Assembly (NCBI RefSeq): GCF_900113735.1
Contig: NZ_FOQM01000030.1
Coordinates: 35,211-99,210, forward strand
DNA from: Bradyrhizobium sp. Gha
GTDB lineage: Bacteria; Pseudomonadota; Alphaproteobacteria; Rhizobiales; Xanthobacteraceae
DNA length: 64,000 bases
Reading direction: 5' to 3'
Shown here: piece by piece, positions 56,469 through 64,000 of the stretch
How the letters are laid out: the number at the start of each line of letters is the position of its first letter
Position numbering within the stretch: the first letter of the stretch is position 1
Position numbers and translations under genes: made by a program
Notes under the pieces: generated by a model
Told to the model about the DNA's origin: nothing
The model's input: the letters and a program-made list of their open reading frames with translations, nothing else
The model's database searches: none

Positions 56469-56822
56469 ATGACCTTGATGTCGAAAATTGTAGCTGTGGC
56501 AGCGATCTTTCTTGGAGAAGCGCTTTCGGTACTGGCCGAGTTGATTGCCTCAAGACAATTTGGAAAAACAGGTGGCGACATGGCGATGCTGTGGCCGATG
56601 TTTCTCCTGGCATGCTTCGCTGGCATCCTCCTCGTATTCGGATACGCACTGGGCTACATGCATCTGAAGAATATCTGGATCATTGTCGCGATATCCATTG
56701 GCGCTATCCTGGTCCTGGAGCCGATACTCGCGCTGCTGCTCTTTAGAGAGTTACCGACCGCAGGTTCGCTAATTGGGCTGATTCTGGGTGCGTTTGGCGC
56801 ACTCGCTGCCATATTTCTGTGA
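56469..56822 (+). CDS. Four-helix SMR/DMT-type membrane protein
   Basis: The 117-residue product has four transmembrane helices (IVAVAAIFLGEALSVLAELI; MFLLACFAGILLVFGYALGY; IWIIVAISIGAILVLEPILALLLF; SLIGLILGAFGALAAIFL). Length and topology match the small multidrug-resistance / half-DMT exporters. The acidic residues in helices 1 and 3 (Glu17, Glu21, Glu85-like) could be the proton-coupling sites. It lies 280 bases after the P450 on the same strand and could export its product. Confidence 0.65.
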   Translation: MTLMSKIVAVAAIFLGEALSVLAELIASRQFGKTGGDMAMLWPMFLLACFAGILLVFGYALGYMHLKNIWIIVAISIGAILVLEPILALLLFRELPTAGSLIGLILGAFGALAAIFL

Positions 56823-57384
56823 AGGTGATTGATCGCGCCTAAATGGACGCTGGGCTTTGCGAAATGCGGTCTGAGGAGCTGCGGAGCGTCGAGTCTGCCG
56901 GTTCGGATGGGTAAATGTCGATACTGATTGACCTTCAGCATCTCTACACCGGTATACGGCAGCTAGCTCTGTTGATCGCTTCTGTCAAACTCTACTTACA
57001 GTTAGTAGGATGCCCGCCTCGAGGCTAGCTCCGTCAATCGATTTGAGCTGGCCATTTCTCCTTGACAATAATTCGCCGTTTAAGCGCAAGGTTTGTCCCA
57101 ACTACCCATTTACGTCGACGGAGCCACCGGCAAACGACCAAGACTCGTACCGGATGGCGTCGCGGCCAAGGCGCCACAGCCGCCGTGACGTGTCTGATTA
57201 CACCACAATCAAGGCATTACCCACATCGATCTCTTCAGAATCATTGGACGTCCCATGGAAATGAAACTCCAGGCGACTTCCGCTTTCTTATGCATTCGCA
57301 AGAACGGGTTTTGGTCAGGTAGTCGTCAGTCAGGCGGTCTATCCAGACGGGCTGCACATTCGTAACTTTTATCGGAGGCGAAGT
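56823..57384. other. Spacer before the frameshifted effector-like gene
   Basis: No gene supported. I looked for a tts box before 57385 and found none above about half of the core positions. Confidence 0.45.
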
Positions 57385-59612
57385 ATGACAGGCATTGGCC
57401 GACCTGGCGCATCGGATGTGGGGGCCACAGGAGCCGGTAGCAGTGGGGACGTAAGTCGTTTGAGTCCCGAGCCTAGCCTCTTTCCCGGCGGAGGTAGTCA
57501 GTCCTTCGATGCGGTCATCGAGCGGATGAACTCTGGGCCTCAAGACGGAACCGCGGTGCTTGGCAAGCCAACTTCAAATCTCGCTGCGCCAACGCGCAAC
57601 GAGATCAGGGCAGCAAGGCAAAAGATGGACAACCTGCTTGCGGAGCTTGAGGCTAGCCGTCGAGCGGCCACGCACGCCCCGAACCTGCCAGAGGCGCAAG
57701 AGCTGATCGATCAAGTGGTCAAAGCAGGGTCAACAGTTCTGGAGTACTACGCGGATCTGCCGGCCAATTTGGCGCGTCGCCTTCTGCCCGACGATCAGGC
57801 TCGCAGGCTGCGCGATGACACGCTGGCCAAGGCCGACCGGTGTAACGAGGTGCCCACCCATATTATCTACGAGCTAGAAGAGAAAAGAAAGAAAGCAACA
57901 GGCTTGCTCGGAAGGATCAGAAACGCCGGTACGCCGGTCCAAGTGAGTGGCGCGTTTGCAAGCGTGGCGAAGTACTATGCAGACTGCATGGAATGGTGGG
58001 GAAAGAAGGTGTTGCGCTTGGAGCGGGTTCAGTCTGCCTGTGCGGCTACTGCCAATTTGCCAAGTAGCACGCCCGAGATGCGCAAGGCCGAAGAGGCCGC
58101 ACTAAGGCTGCATACCGGCGAGGCCCTCAATATGAAGTGCATGTACCTGCAACAGAGGATCGCTCTCGCGGAGCTCTTGATTGACTCGCGAGCGAGCACG
58201 CTCGATCCAGGCGTGCGCGAAGCCCTCATAGACGAGAGCGGGCGGGTGCGTCTGCTCGGGAGCTTTATCGGAGATATTTTTCCGGCGTTTGTTTCCACGA
58301 AAGAAGCCGTTCTGAAGAGCAATGGAGCAGTGCTCGACGCGGAGCATCGCGCCGTGCTGGAAGGAGTGATGGAGCGGCTTTCGGAATTTGCATCGGGGGT
58401 GAGCGGCATCGTTGCCAGTGTGGGGGGGGGACCCGAACGGGGGCCGACCTTCCGCTGCAGCTGCTGGACGAGATTGTGGAGGGTGCGTGGGCGACAGCGA
58501 ACGAGGTCATGCGGCTGCTGGCATTACAGCCAGCGACGCCTGTCAAGCTTGAACCGGCGGGTTTGGCTGCGTTGCCGGAGAATATTGCTGGGGTGAGCGA
58601 AGTCAATCCGGGCCGCAGAAAGGGCAAAGGGAGGCGGGCAGCGGCCGGAGGCCAGGGGAGTTCGATCAGCTTATCCGAGCCGCAGCTCGCAAGGCCCGAT
58701 ACCGCTCCAGCTCCGACGCGCAAGGTTATCGTGCGCTCCGATCTCGGGACAAAGAAGCTCGCCACCGCGGAGGAAGCAAGCGCCTCTTCCGCTGCAACCG
58801 ATCACCTCCAGATCTGGCAGGCACCGCCGTCCAAGGAAGCACTGGCGGGATTACTTGAGCGACTGGACAAGCTGCTGCAGTTCGATCTGCCGGCTCAGCA
58901 AAGGACCGTCTCGCAAACGCGCCAGATGAAGCCCGAGGACGCCGAATACGTCTTGGATCGCGTAATTACCCGCTTGCAGACGCAGGCTGACGAAATTGAA
59001 GCCTGTGTAACCGCGCTGCGCGAGCCGCGCCGACGTGGCCTGCTCACGCCTTCGCAAGTGCCCGAAGTGCACGACAAGCTAGTCCGGCTCAACGGGATGC
59101 TGTCCGAGCTGCAGGGACAGGCAAACTCGTTGAAGGCGCGGAAGGTAGCAATCACGAGCGATTGCATGAAGACCTACTCCTTTCCATCGCAAAAATATCT
59201 CGAACAGTTGCGCGCGGCGGGGGAGCTGGAGTCAGTGGGGCCCCCGCACGCACTGAAGGGCGAGCCAGGTCAGCTATTCGAGATCAAGCTGCAACCCAAG
59301 GCGCTGCGCAGTGGTGCGATACCAAGGCCTATGTGGGTGCACATCCATACCGAGCGGCCAGTTCATGCCTGGCAATTGACAATGCTGGGCGATCGCGTAT
59401 TTGCCGCATGCCACGTGAAGTCCGACGAACAGCGCGGATACAATCAGCATTGGCAGAACGCTCGAGCCGCCGAGGGCCACGACAAAGTCGTGATCCACCG
59501 CGGCAAGCTCACTCCTGGGTTTTGTAGGTCCTTGTTGAGCAACGCCGCTGGCCAGCCGTGGCAGCCCCATCCGGAGCACGTTTCATCGCAGATAGCTCAC
59601 CTGCGTATGTAG
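57385..59612 (+). pseudogene. Probable effector gene split at a nine-G run (XopP/RipH-like)
   Basis: Two frames make one gene. The first (ATG 57385, GGAGG upstream) encodes about 345 residues of helical sequence without signal peptide, starting with a Gly/Ser-rich disordered leader. At 58422-58430 a run of nine G is followed by loss of similarity. The other frame carries on with GADLPLQLLDEIVEGAWATANEV and runs to 59612. One more G would join them into 742 residues. The C-terminal domain contains PMWVHIHTERPVHAWQLTMLGDRV and ACHVKSDEQRGYNQHWQ. A conserved HxK in this place recalls the XopP/RipH (HLK) effectors of Xanthomonas and Ralstonia; that match is from memory. No tts box was found. Confidence 0.6.
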
Positions 59613-59785
59613 TGTGCTGGTTGTCTCGCGGCGCTCAGCAATTCGTGGCGGCGTGCATGCCTCCGGATCGGCTCGGTGCATCGCCTAAGCGGCGCCGAGC
59701 TCCTTCGGCTTAATGTTACAAAAGAATGGAGCCCGGAAAACGCCCGCCATCATTAGCTCCGACAGAGCCATACGATACCCGAACT

Positions 59786-59834
59786 TATCCGTCCCGTAGA
59801 TAGATCTAATCAAGAAAATCAATTTTACCGCTCA
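59786..59834 (+). promoter_or_regulatory. nod box before a small cysteine peptide
   Basis: The 49-base site matches the full rhizobial nod-box layout: TATCC at the 5' end, GAT at positions 14-16, then ATCAAGAAAATCAATTTTAC(C). About 19 of the 25 core positions fit. The spacing between both halves is exact. It points to the gene at 59895, whose ATG lies 60 bases beyond. Confidence 0.8.
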
Positions 59835-59894
59835 CAGCGTCGTCATATAGACCTCGAGGACGGTTGGGGCCAACCTAGGGAAGCGATTTCTCGG

Positions 59895-60098
59895 ATGAAA
59901 AAGTCTGTGTTAGTGACAGCCAGCGCCCTCGCGCTTGCAACGGCGGCGGTGCCGCCTTTTGCTGCGACGGTGACTGCGCAACCGGCCGCCCAGCTGCAGG
60001 TAGCCGATACATCATATCCGCAGTGCGCCGATGACCCGTTGGATGGCATCTGCGACCTGTTTTTTTGCTTGACCGATCCATCGTGCGTGCGACGCTGA
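59895..60098 (+). CDS. Small secreted four-cysteine peptide under a nod box
   Basis: The 67-residue product has a classical signal peptide (MKKSVLVTASALALATAAVP ... ATVTAQ) predicting export by Sec. The mature part, about 38 residues, is acidic and has four cysteines (C44, C53, C58, C64; spacing C-x8-C-x4-C-x5-C), so it may be disulfide-linked. I know no family. It begins 60 bases after a full nod box, which predicts flavonoid/NodD induction. The ribosome site is weak. The closest plant-side analogy, nodule cysteine-rich peptides, has a different spacing. Confidence 0.65.
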   Translation: MKKSVLVTASALALATAAVPPFAATVTAQPAAQLQVADTSYPQCADDPLDGICDLFFCLTDPSCVRR

Positions 60099-60443
60099 TA
60101 GCGGAAAACCAATCAAGCAGAGAATGAGGATAGAGCCTCGTGCGGCCGCTTGCTCCGGGAGCGGCCGTTTCCGCACGCCCTGGGGTTATACTGGCAGATC
60201 GTGAAATCGGCGCCTTCTTGTTCTCCTGAGATGATCAAAGTAATTGATCGCTTTCAGTTTAGTCGGTGATTGCCGCCAATCGCTCGTCTGCAGCGTCGGA
60301 GAGGGCTCATTAAACGGGCAAGTCGATTTGGGCCGTAACACTGTTCCAAGTGCGGGCCGCCGCTCGATCTAAAACTGGCCCGATATATTGCTTTTTCATG
60401 CCCCCCGATGCCCTTCAGTTCGATAATTCGCATGCGGACGTCG

Positions 60444-61814
60444 TCAATGTCCATCCTTACTGCTATGCCTAGGTAGTGGGCGTGGCGTTACAAACGTTCG
60501 TTTATGGTCGGGCGCCAAATTGAGCGGCGCCGTCTCCGGCATCATGAGCATGGCAAAGAGCCCGGCCGCGCTCGCTAGAAGCATGTACCAGGCAGGAACG
60601 AGTGCGCTCCCTGTAAGGTGGATCAGCCAAGTGACGATCGGTTGAGCTGTGCCTCCGAAAATCGCTATCGCAAAAGCGTAGATCGTCGCGAAGGCCCGAG
60701 CACGAATGTTCCTGGGTAAACCTTCGGCCATGCTCACGTAGAAGGCGCTATACGGAATCATTCCGATCAGAGTGAGTGCGCCGAGACCCCCTAGAATTGC
60801 GAAGGCGCTGCGGCTCTCTACGATCCATAAGAATACCGGATAGATCATTAGCAATGCCATGATCTGCGGCCATATCATGACGCGCCGCCGGCCCGCGCGG
60901 TCGGCGAGCAGACCGCCCAGCAGTGCGGCAGCAATTCCGACCGCATTGCTGATGAGCGTGGCACCAAAGGCCAGAGGCGCGGAAACATGCAGCGTGTTCA
61001 TCGCGTAGGTGGTCATATACCCAGCAACGTAAGTGGTGATCGTGCAGCTGGCCAAGATAACAAATCCCAAGCACATGATGCGGCGGTCGGCAGACGATTG
61101 ACCTCTAGGCCGGGCGACCAGAACGGGCACTTGGTGCAGGTGCAGCGTTTCGGGTAGTGCGCTCCGCAACCAAATTCCGAGCGGCAACATCACCGCACCC
61201 AACAAAAGCGCGATCCGCCATCCGTACGCATTGAGCTCATCGCTTGTCATGGTGAGCGAGAGTATTTCTCCAACCAACGCTCCGGCGGTCGCAGCTAGCT
61301 GTTGGCTCGCGGGCTGAAAGGAGACAGCAAGACCGCGAGCCCCTTCGGGGGCCGCTTCCATCAAATAGGCTGTCGTCGGGCCCACCTCACCCCCGAGAGC
61401 AAAGCCTTGCAGCAAGCGTGCGAAGACGACAAGTGATGGAGCGGCTAGTCCTATTGTCTCGTACGATGGAGTGGTAGCTAACAATAAAGCTGCGGCACTC
61501 ATCATGGTAAAGCTGGCGGTCATCGCGGGCCGGCGGCCAGCCCGATCCGAATACGAGCCCAGTACGATGGCCCCGATCGGTCTGGTCACAAAACCTGCGC
61601 CGAACGTTGCGAGTGACAGCATAAGGCTGGCGAACGGGTCGTTTGCCGGGAAGAACGTCTGACCGATCTGTATCGCAAAAAAGCTGTAGGTCCCGAAGTC
61701 GTAGAATTCGAGAATATTGCCGATGGTTGCGCCCAACACGGCGCGGCTCCTCAAGCGTTCGTCTGCGGGATCGAGGACATGCTCAAGCCTCTCTCGAGTA
61801 AATTGCCTCGACAT
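60444..61814 (-). CDS. MFS transporter, metabolite:H+ symporter (ProP/KgtP-like)
   Basis: The 456-residue product starts at ATG 61814 (MSRQFTRERLEHVLD); the frame is open to 62108 but that part reads as non-coding. Twelve membrane helices and MFS loops are visible: FYDFGTYSFFAIQIGQTFFP at helix 1, GSYSDRAGRRPAM between helices 2 and 3, RLLQGFALGGEVGPTTAYLMEAAPEGARG in the middle, and GGLLADRAGRRRVMIWPQ in the second half. The metabolite:proton-symporter subgroup takes up small solutes such as proline, betaine, citrate or ketoglutarate. No operon partners are visible. Confidence 0.9.
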   Translation of the reverse strand: MSRQFTRERLEHVLDPADERLRSRAVLGATIGNILEFYDFGTYSFFAIQIGQTFFPANDPFASLMLSLATFGAGFVTRPIGAIVLGSYSDRAGRRPAMTASFTMMSAAALLLATTPSYETIGLAAPSLVVFARLLQGFALGGEVGPTTAYLMEAAPEGARGLAVSFQPASQQLAATAGALVGEILSLTMTSDELNAYGWRIALLLGAVMLPLGIWLRSALPETLHLHQVPVLVARPRGQSSADRRIMCLGFVILASCTITTYVAGYMTTYAMNTLHVSAPLAFGATLISNAVGIAAALLGGLLADRAGRRRVMIWPQIMALLMIYPVFLWIVESRSAFAILGGLGALTLIGMIPYSAFYVSMAEGLPRNIRARAFATIYAFAIAIFGGTAQPIVTWLIHLTGSALVPAWYMLLASAAGLFAMLMMPETAPLNLAPDHKRTFVTPRPLPRHSSKDGH

Positions 61815-62779
61815 CCTCGACCTATCTGACGCGCGACCCCGGACCCAAACATTTTGGCCTGGTAGCTCGCACCGTTGCATTCCACTTATCTGAACTCGTC
61901 CCTCACGGCCATTACGCCAGTCAACATGTAGGCTGAAGCGTGTCGCGACGAAGGTCACCGCAGCCTCTGCAATAAAAATGCCTGTCGCTGCGCCACGATT
62001 TTGCCCTTGATCTGGTCGCTGGCCTGACTGGCAAGACAATTCTGAGAACCTGCTGAGTCCGGCGGATGGCTGCAGACGTTTGACGCTGCTGTGGCGGGAG
62101 TGGAACAAAATTGACGGGCGTCACACACGACTGACGACGATTCGAGTCATTCCGCCTCGGTCAGGTTGCGTCAGCTAATGAAGGAAACAATGGCTAGGCC
62201 TTCTTCGCCAAGGCGCTTGCCGCCGTCAGCGCGAATTGCGGCGGCTTCGCCCGAGGTTGCACATAGCACCCAGGACCGGAGACTGAAGGACGTCGTGGAA
62301 TGCTCGGTACATGCGCTCAGCGCGGCACCTGAGCCGAGCGCGGGATGATCGTCTCGGCTGCATTGCTTCTGAGCGATCCCACAAGCGCTGCACGACGGTG
62401 TGCCGCGGCGGGCGAGCTGTCCGAGATGTTGTTCAGCGAGACGAAGACCTGCCAGCGCGCTCAGACCGCGCTTGCCCGCCCAATCGGCGGGCGATGTCGG
62501 CGGGATTCGCGCAAAATGGGCAAGCCAAACCGGTCACTGTGGAGGGCATACTCGGGCTGGCGTAGTCTTTGCCGGCGTGAACCTACATAGTCCCTTAGCC
62601 GTAACCAAAGTGGCGCAGTCGCTTTGCGTACCAGTGCGACCGCGTGAGCTCATTTTCGGACGGGAATCCTGTTGCTAGGCCCTACCAGATCTGGGCGTTT
62701 TTCAAGCAGTACCTCCACCATAGGATCACGTTAGTTCGCATGCACTGTGCAGCCAGCTTCGAAACGCGGAAAGAGCGTC
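61815..62779. other. Gene-poor spacer
   Basis: Nearly 1 kb with only short, unsupported open frames. No nod box, tts box or insertion-sequence end recognised. Confidence 0.45.
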
Positions 62780-63082
62780 ATGGCCAACATCAAGCTTAGA
62801 TATCATTCTATTTCGGATGCGCACGCACAGCGAATCACCTCCGCTCAAAACATGAGATGGAGAGCGGAGGCGCGGAGACTTCGAGGCTTCCAGATGATAC
62901 GCGAAATGAAGCCGATGGCGCGGATGGTTGTAGCAGCAAGGCGCGCCCTTGCCATTTCAGATCTCGACCGGTGCTGCGCAATCTGGTGGCTCTATCGCAT
63001 TCATTTCGGATTCACGGGCAAGGTGATATTGGGGCTCGCCGCGGTCAATGTTGCCCAGGAGAGATCCCGCTGCGGAATCTAG
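62780..63082 (+). CDS. Small basic hypothetical protein
   Basis: A 100-residue, Arg/Ala-rich product (MANIKLRYHSISDAHAQRIT ...) with a GGAAAGAG site before the ATG. No family recognised. A hydrophobic stretch lies near the C terminus (FTGKVILGLAAVNV). It may not be real; low confidence. Confidence 0.25.
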   Translation: MANIKLRYHSISDAHAQRITSAQNMRWRAEARRLRGFQMIREMKPMARMVVAARRALAISDLDRCCAIWWLYRIHFGFTGKVILGLAAVNVAQERSRCGI

Positions 63083-63610
63083 GAATCGTGGCATCGAGCG
63101 AATACCGGCTCGGCACCGAACCGTTGGCGGACAAAAGCGTTGCCCAACGTCAGTCGCCTCAAGTCTCTCCAAACCAGCACAGTCGCAAATCGCATCAAGA
63201 ACCGGCGGCCGGCGCGGGGCACTGATGGTGCCTCACGCGAGCAGCAGGCCGTCAAGAACGAACCTGTGCTCGCACTTCACGCCACAAGTTGAAACTGTTT
63301 CGATGGATGATGCTGCCAAAGCAGAGTTGTGAGCGGCCGAACGAAAGGCGCAGGCGATTGTCGAGGATTCGCGTAACACGACAATGAGTAAGGTGATCGC
63401 TGCGTAACATGCCGTCGGTGCTAAGAACCCGATTGTCAGTTTTGAGACCGACGTTCAAAAGCTGACACTTCAGGGCCTGGAGACGACTGGACAACCTCCA
63501 ACTATCAAGCGGCACGCGCCTTGCACCATTAAAGCCAGCGGACGTAATTCCCGGGTAGTACGGATCCTCCGAATGCTTCCGCCCCACCTGACGCCCCAGG
63601 TCCGGCTCGC
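63083..63610. other. Gene-poor spacer before IS end
   Basis: No supported gene. A tts-box-like half-site (GTCAGCTTTT on the minus strand, about 63455-63470) is incomplete and has no gene after it. Confidence 0.4.
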
Positions 63611-64000
63611 TGACCTTGCCCCCAAGTTTTATCCAGTCCTGAGTTCGCCCCGGCCGTTGGATTTACCCGAATGGGCGGCGGTAGCGACGGGAGCTGGTGC
63701 GGAGCCATCGGCGTAGCGCAGCGCCAGATCCCGTCGCGGGTTGCAGGTGAAGGCGAACTCCGATGGTGTTTTCCATCCGAGTTGCGAGTGGGGTCGCGTA
63801 TCGTTGTAGTCGACCCGCCAATGTCCGAGTTCGACCCGGGCCTGGGCCAGCGAAGTGAACAGCGTCTCGTTCAACAATTCGTCTCGGAGACGGCCATTGA
63901 AGCTTTCGATGAAGGCATTCTGCGTCGGCTTGCCGGGCGCGATGTAATGCCAGGCAACCCGGCTCTGATCGGCCCATGTCAGGATAGCGTTGCTGGTCAA
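63611..64000 (-). mobile_element. IS3-family insertion sequence, 3' end (continues past window)
   Basis: A likely terminal repeat starts at 63611 (TGACCTTGCCCCCAAGTTTT) just outside the transposase stop codon. The rest of the element lies beyond the right edge of the window. Confidence 0.55.
63629..64000 (-). CDS. IS3-family transposase (OrfB), C-terminal part
   Basis: The visible 123 residues are the end of the DDE integrase domain: VAWHYIAPGKPTQNAFIESF contains the catalytic Glu region, followed by NGRLRDELLNETLF and WRVDYNDTRPHSQLGWKTPS, all hallmarks of IS3-type OrfB. The start lies outside the window; the tail is disordered and unusual in composition. The frame is open, so the element may be intact. 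Confidence 0.9.
   Translation of the reverse strand: MTSNAILTWADQSRVAWHYIAPGKPTQNAFIESFNGRLRDELLNETLFTSLAQARVELGHWRVDYNDTRPHSQLGWKTPSEFAFTCNPRRDLALRYADGSAPAPVATAAHSGKSNGRGELRTG

Noticed and set aside
57030..57050. CAATCGATTT core before the effector-like gene at 57385
   Set aside because: Only the central ten bases match a nod box; the flanks do not.
63453..63470. tts-box-like half site on the minus strand
   Set aside because: Perfect first half, random second half, no gene downstream.

Overview
This window looks like part of the symbiosis island of a Bradyrhizobium-type rhizobium. The case rests on a complete rhizobial (Rhc) type III secretion system (T3SS), its regulator ttsI, several TtsI-binding sites (tts boxes), two full-length nod boxes, and a mosaic of insertion sequences, pseudogenes and gene-poor spacers. 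No rRNA, tRNA or CRISPR array was recognised.

Layout. 1-2.6 kb: gene-poor, with two small secreted/membrane proteins and a decayed IS630 transposase. 2.7-7.9 kb: an IS21-type element (istA/istB with repeated termini) next to an IS91-type element (tyrosine recombinase plus frameshifted transposase). 8.3-13 kb: a membrane acyltransferase of the sugar O-acetylase type, two P-loop ATPases and small hypothetical proteins. 13.2-18.7 kb (minus strand): the operon nopC-nopA-rhcD-(SctX-like)-(SctY-like)-rhcV-TPR lipoprotein behind a tts box. 19.5-21.5 kb: translocator nopX behind a tts box. 22.5-32.3 kb: rhcC1 on the minus strand, and on the plus strand the core operon nopB-rhcJ-nolU-nolV-rhcN-rhcZ-rhcQ-rhcR-rhcS-rhcT-rhcU, with an odd 511-bp gap between rhcS and rhcT. 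32.5-36.6 kb (minus): a CpaD-like lipoprotein, the secretin rhcC2 and ttsI, with a nod box about 1.2 kb upstream of ttsI. 36.8-43.1 kb: three tts-box genes for probable effectors that share an N-terminal module (two are paralogues with ADP-ribosyltransferase-like motifs, the third is a long repeat protein), plus a VirK-like secreted protein. 44.6-51.3 kb: a flavin-dependent monooxygenase and a complete peptide/nickel-type ABC importer in one operon. 52.1-56.8 kb: a broken pentapeptide-repeat gene, a divergent pantothenate-synthetase homologue, a cytochrome P450 and a small multidrug-resistance-like membrane protein. 57.4-59.6 kb: a probable effector gene split by a frameshift at a run of nine G. 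59.8-60.1 kb: a 49-bp nod box directly before a tiny secreted four-cysteine peptide. 60.4-61.8 kb: an MFS transporter. 63.6-64.0 kb: the end of an IS3-family element that continues beyond the window.

How it fits together. Plant flavonoids would act through NodD at the nod box to switch on ttsI. TtsI would then bind the tts boxes and induce the secretion machine, its pilus and translocator (NopA, NopB, NopC, NopX) and the effectors at 36.8-42.9 kb. The second nod box suggests that the small cysteine peptide belongs to the flavonoid regulon but bypasses TtsI. The metabolic genes at 44-57 kb have no visible nod or tts box, so a link to symbiosis is only positional.
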